A DNA stretch of 64,000 nt from Sporocytophaga sp. (lineage in GTDB: Bacteria > Bacteroidota > Bacteroidia > Cytophagales > Cytophagaceae): contig JANQAB010000002.1 in the NCBI GenBank assembly GCA_024707265.1, forward strand, positions 578,188 through 642,187. Direction: 5' to 3'. How positions within the stretch are numbered: position 1 is the first letter of the stretch; each line of letters begins with the position of its first letter. This document shows, piece after piece, positions 63,315 through 64,000 of this stretch. Made by a program: the position numbers and the translations under genes. The notes beneath the pieces were generated by a model. That model had not been told where the DNA came from and did not search any database. It saw only the letters and a program-made list of their open reading frames with translations.

Positions 63315-64000
63315 ATGAAGGTTCTGAAAACATGTTATATAAATTTTTTTATAATCGTTATGCTCTGTCTGGCACAACGAGCGCATGCCACTCACATCAG
63401 GGCAGGTAATATTCTTACCCAAAGACTGACTGACCTGAGATACAGATTTATTCTTATTGTCTATACCAATCGTGTTGCAGTTGATGGCGGTGTGGATGAT
63501 CCGACAGCTACATTAGATTTTGGAGATGGAACATCTTTAGAACAACCAAGAGATTCTAAAAGGCTTATCCGGAACGATACATATGAGAATATATATTATT
63601 TTGAACATACATATCCTGGTACGGGATCTTATAGGGTTGGATACACAGAATCCAATAGAAATGGAAGTATTAAGAATATCGGGAATTCTATAAATACTCC
63701 GTTTTATATAGAGTCTTTAGTATCAGTAGTTTCCGGCGTTTCGGTTGTAAACTATTCCCCCACGATGGCGATCCCTCCTTTGGACAAGGCTCAGAAGGGG
63801 AAACTTTATGTATACAATCCGGGTGCATACGATATAGAAGGTGACAGTATTTCATACAGACTTGTAACCCCTAAGCAGGCTGCCGGTGTAGATGTCTCAG
63901 GATATTTTACACCAGACAATATGACTTTAAACAGTGTTACAGGAGATTTAGTTTGGGATGTTCCTCAGGAAGAAGGTCTTTTTAATGTGGCTTTTTATGT
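63315..64000 (+). CDS. Large secreted protein, N-terminal part only (gliding/adhesin-like, PKD-type)
   Basis: The first 228 residues are visible; the gene continues beyond the window. A signal peptide spans about residues 1-25 (F-F-I-I-V-M-L-C-L-A-Q-R-A-H-A), with the mature N-terminus T-H-I-R-A-G-N-I. That start, together with L-D-F-G-D-G-T (PKD-like) and F-E-H-T-Y-P-G-T-G-S-Y, is common in large cell-surface proteins of gliding Bacteroidota that end in a gliding-motility-associated C-terminal domain. That end is not in this window, so the class is an inference. Divergent from the sdh operon. Confidence 0.7.
   Translation, partial: MKVLKTCYINFFIIVMLCLAQRAHATHIRAGNILTQRLTDLRYRFILIVYTNRVAVDGGVDDPTATLDFGDGTSLEQPRDSKRLIRNDTYENIYYFEHTYPGTGSYRVGYTESNRNGSIKNIGNSINTPFYIESLVSVVSGVSVVNYSPTMAIPPLDKAQKGKLYVYNPGAYDIEGDSISYRLVTPKQAAGVDVSGYFTPDNMTLNSVTGDLVWDVPQEEGLFNVAFY

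Noticed and set aside
63168..63422. Minus-strand frame upstream of sdhC
   Set aside because: Covers the sdh promoter and the signal-peptide region of the divergent gene; no conserved text.
1..64000. tRNA, rRNA, insertion sequences, integrase or att sites
   Set aside because: Looked for by eye and none found. A tRNA without obvious motifs could have been missed; tRNAscan-SE would settle this.

Overview
The window looks like chromosome of a member of the Bacteroidota, most likely an aerobic Cytophagales bacterium (a cellulose-degrading Sporocytophaga/Cytophaga relative is my guess). Evidence: AT-rich DNA, weak ribosome binding sites, TAnnTTTG-type -7 boxes, secreted proteins with type IX secretion C-terminal sorting domains, a remnant GH9 cellulase, a FISUMP-domain lipoprotein, DUF6702, and several ECF sigma factors. 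No rRNA, tRNA, CRISPR array or transposase was found.

Layout. 1-1162: edge of a probable isonitrile biosynthesis cluster (FcoT-like thioesterase, cut by the window edge, and a ScoE/Rv0097-like Fe(II)/2-oxoglutarate oxygenase). 1802-7375: CzcCBA-type heavy-metal RND efflux operon, its pump gene split by two frameshifts. 7908-12821: YiaA membrane protein, an MhqO/MhqD-like quinone-detoxification pair with a cupin, an exported pirin, HupE/UreJ, DUF6702, GNAT. 13014-16985: T9SS-exported purple acid phosphatase and a diheme peroxidase. 17065-18612: LPS heptosyltransferase. 18856-22392: Ku-LigD end joining. 22419-31580: phosphoglycerate mutase, a sigma factor with a large single-pass membrane protein, a 2OG oxygenase, an ECF42-type sigma factor with its YCII/DGPF partner, and a histidine kinase. 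31657-40078: small accessory genes, a decayed YdeI copy, a cysteine-peptidase-like lipoprotein, a FISUMP lipoprotein, TauE/SafE exporter. 40500-44775: DEAD-box helicase, CvfB, response regulator, serine/threonine dehydratase. 45331-47355: a Septu-like (PtuA/PtuB) phage-defence pair. 47757-50375: a secreted GH9-family protein that has lost its catalytic core, next to a membrane-anchored AraC regulator. 52481-56885: shikimate genes (DAHP synthase-chorismate mutase, aroB, aroA), in which EPSP synthase carries a roughly 260-residue histone-H1-like Lys/Ala tail. 56949-59714: proline dehydrogenase, ECF sigma factor, XRE regulator. 59796-63144: succinate dehydrogenase operon. 63315-end: start of a large secreted adhesin-like protein.

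Three points stand out. First, an isonitrile cassette known mainly from actinobacteria. Second, the histone-tail/AroA fusion, whose junction is open in the sequence as given. Third, at least ten genes are interrupted at mononucleotide runs, nine of them repaired by removing a single base. These include aroA and aroB, expected to be needed in a prototroph, so homopolymer length errors in the assembly are the first suspect; slippage-tolerant expression is the alternative. A dispersed palindrome (TTGTAGAGACGCC...) supplies the stop codon of two genes. Homology statements come from recognising sequence patterns; no database was searched.
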